The notes below the pieces were generated by a model. That model did no database searches. It was given only the letters and a program-made list of their open reading frames with translations, and had not been told where the DNA came from. A stretch of 64,000 bases of DNA from Gammaproteobacteria bacterium. Its GTDB lineage: Bacteria > Pseudomonadota > Gammaproteobacteria > Steroidobacterales > JABDLF01. Shown here in pieces: positions 63,407-64,000 of the stretch. The position numbers and the translations under genes are program-made. Position 1 is the stretch's first letter, and each line of letters starts with the position of its first letter. The stretch covers positions 1 through 64,000 of the forward strand of contig JABDLF010000058.1 of NCBI GenBank assembly GCA_013003115.1, given 5' to 3'.

Positions 63407-63907
63407 CTAAAAGAGCTGGTCGCGCGCAAACAGGTCATCGCGGTATTCACTGACGAACTGCAGCGTCCTCAGCAGAGGCAGGTGTTCCGGGACAATACGC
63501 CGGTCAAGTCTCCGTGCAGACAACGCATCGATGATTTCATGCAGCAGCCCTGGAATCAGTACGAGCTCGCCGCCGCCGAGGGTGCGACGTCGCGCTGCGC
63601 GCGCATATCCCAGCAGGGCGCGCTGACGAAGGACAGGTTTCTTCCTGAAACCCCTGGCGATAGCCTCGACGTGGGCCTGACCAACCCGAAACTTGGCCCT
63701 GAAACGTTTGTCGCGCTTCTCCCACGAATCCGAATCCATTGATGCTTCAACGTGAACAAACTCGCCGCTCGTGGGGTGTTGGGCCAGTACGTCCAGCTCA
63801 CCGCCCCCCGCTTTCCCGGTGCCGGCCACTTTCACATTGCGAAGCACAAAGTACCCTTGAAATTCGTACCATTCTGCAGCCAGCTGCACCAGATAGTTCG
63901 CGCCCAT
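63407..63907 (-). CDS. Restriction-endonuclease-like fold protein
   Basis: This is a 166-residue soluble protein. The N-terminal NYLVQLAAEWYEFQGYFVLRNVKVAG, followed by GGELDVLAQHPTSGEFVHVEAS, reproduces a PD-(D/E)XK nuclease core: the amphipathic helix, the ELDVLA acidic strand and the next strand with HVEAS in place of the usual E-x-K. The lysine is replaced, so catalysis is uncertain. The ATG at 63905-63907 follows a run of G residues. The C-terminal half (ALSARRLDRRIVPEHLPLLRTLQFVSEYRDDLF) is uncharacterised. No methylase or helicase gene is nearby, so it is not an evident restriction system. The 93 bases beyond the start hold no other gene that I can see. Confidence 0.65.
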   Translation of the reverse strand: MGANYLVQLAAEWYEFQGYFVLRNVKVAGTGKAGGGELDVLAQHPTSGEFVHVEASMDSDSWEKRDKRFRAKFRVGQAHVEAIARGFRKKPVLRQRALLGYARAARRRTLGGGELVLIPGLLHEIIDALSARRLDRRIVPEHLPLLRTLQFVSEYRDDLFARDQLF

Positions 63908-64000
63908 TCGCCCCCCCTGGCGATAGATCGTCAGCCACACTCACTTCCGTACAGCTTCAGCATAGCTAAACCAGCCGTCCCGCGCAGCGGCCAGGACTCA

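Overview
The window is GC-rich, densely coded chromosomal DNA from a gammaproteobacterium. The evidence is a Vfr/CRP-type regulator, a PlsB acyltransferase, SlyX, a complete pgaABCD operon, a groESL operon without a visible CIRCE element, PpnN, and a two-domain fatty acyl-CoA reductase of the kind known from Marinobacter. A marine or sediment lineage is my inference; I cannot name a genus. I see no rRNA, tRNA, CRISPR array, insertion sequence or integrase.

Region 1 to 13.5 kb. A truncated cysQ, a DUF465 protein and a GAF protein lie on the plus strand. A long minus-strand run follows, in transcription order: orphan contractile tail sheath protein, NYN-domain protein, DUF962/Mpo1-like protein, fatty acyl-CoA reductase, alkyltransferase-like protein, plsB, slyX and trhO. 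The last five are tightly spaced behind their own promoter-like -10 and look like a lipid-centred operon. A small membrane methyltransferase-like protein, a DEDDh exonuclease and a sodium/solute symporter follow.

Region 13.5 to 23.3 kb is metabolic and regulatory. A fused 5-oxoprolinase faces a gamma-glutamylcyclotransferase, so the enzyme that makes 5-oxoproline and the enzyme that consumes it are paired. Next come a D-cysteine desulfhydrase/ACC deaminase family enzyme, an exonuclease-Cho nuclease fusion, the Vfr/CRP regulator, a secreted DUF192 protein and ppnN.

Region 23.3 to 43 kb is dominated by cyclic-di-GMP and biofilm genes. There are three GGDEF proteins: a membrane PAS-GGDEF-EAL, a HAMP-GGDEF-EAL with a degenerate EAL coupled to a PhnD-like periplasmic binding protein, and a soluble PAS-GGDEF with an intact RxxD site. 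Downstream is pgaABCD, whose synthase PgaCD is activated by cyclic-di-GMP in E. coli. CRP-type palindromes lie upstream of the PhnD-like/GGDEF-EAL operon (perfect TGTGA-N6-TCACA), upstream of pgaA, and in the region before the first GGDEF-EAL gene. This suggests a cAMP-Vfr input into cyclic-di-GMP and exopolysaccharide. A metallophosphoesterase, a class V aminotransferase, an OmpA-family protein, an M48 lipoprotein protease and lipA are interspersed.

Region 43 to 64 kb holds a polytopic protein of unknown function, an OprF/OmpA-type porin with thrombospondin type 3 repeats and a terminator, and a mechanosensitive channel fused to a cyclic-nucleotide-binding domain. It continues with a UvrD-type helicase, a DUF819 transporter, a PAS-GAF histidine kinase with a FixJ-type regulator, groESL, and two uncharacterised genes that form a pair. 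I also find an unlisted 47-residue membrane miniprotein with a perfect CRP palindrome upstream. The window ends with a PA3496-like small protein, an aldo/keto reductase-SDR pair, a large secreted beta-propeller protein and a restriction-endonuclease-like protein.
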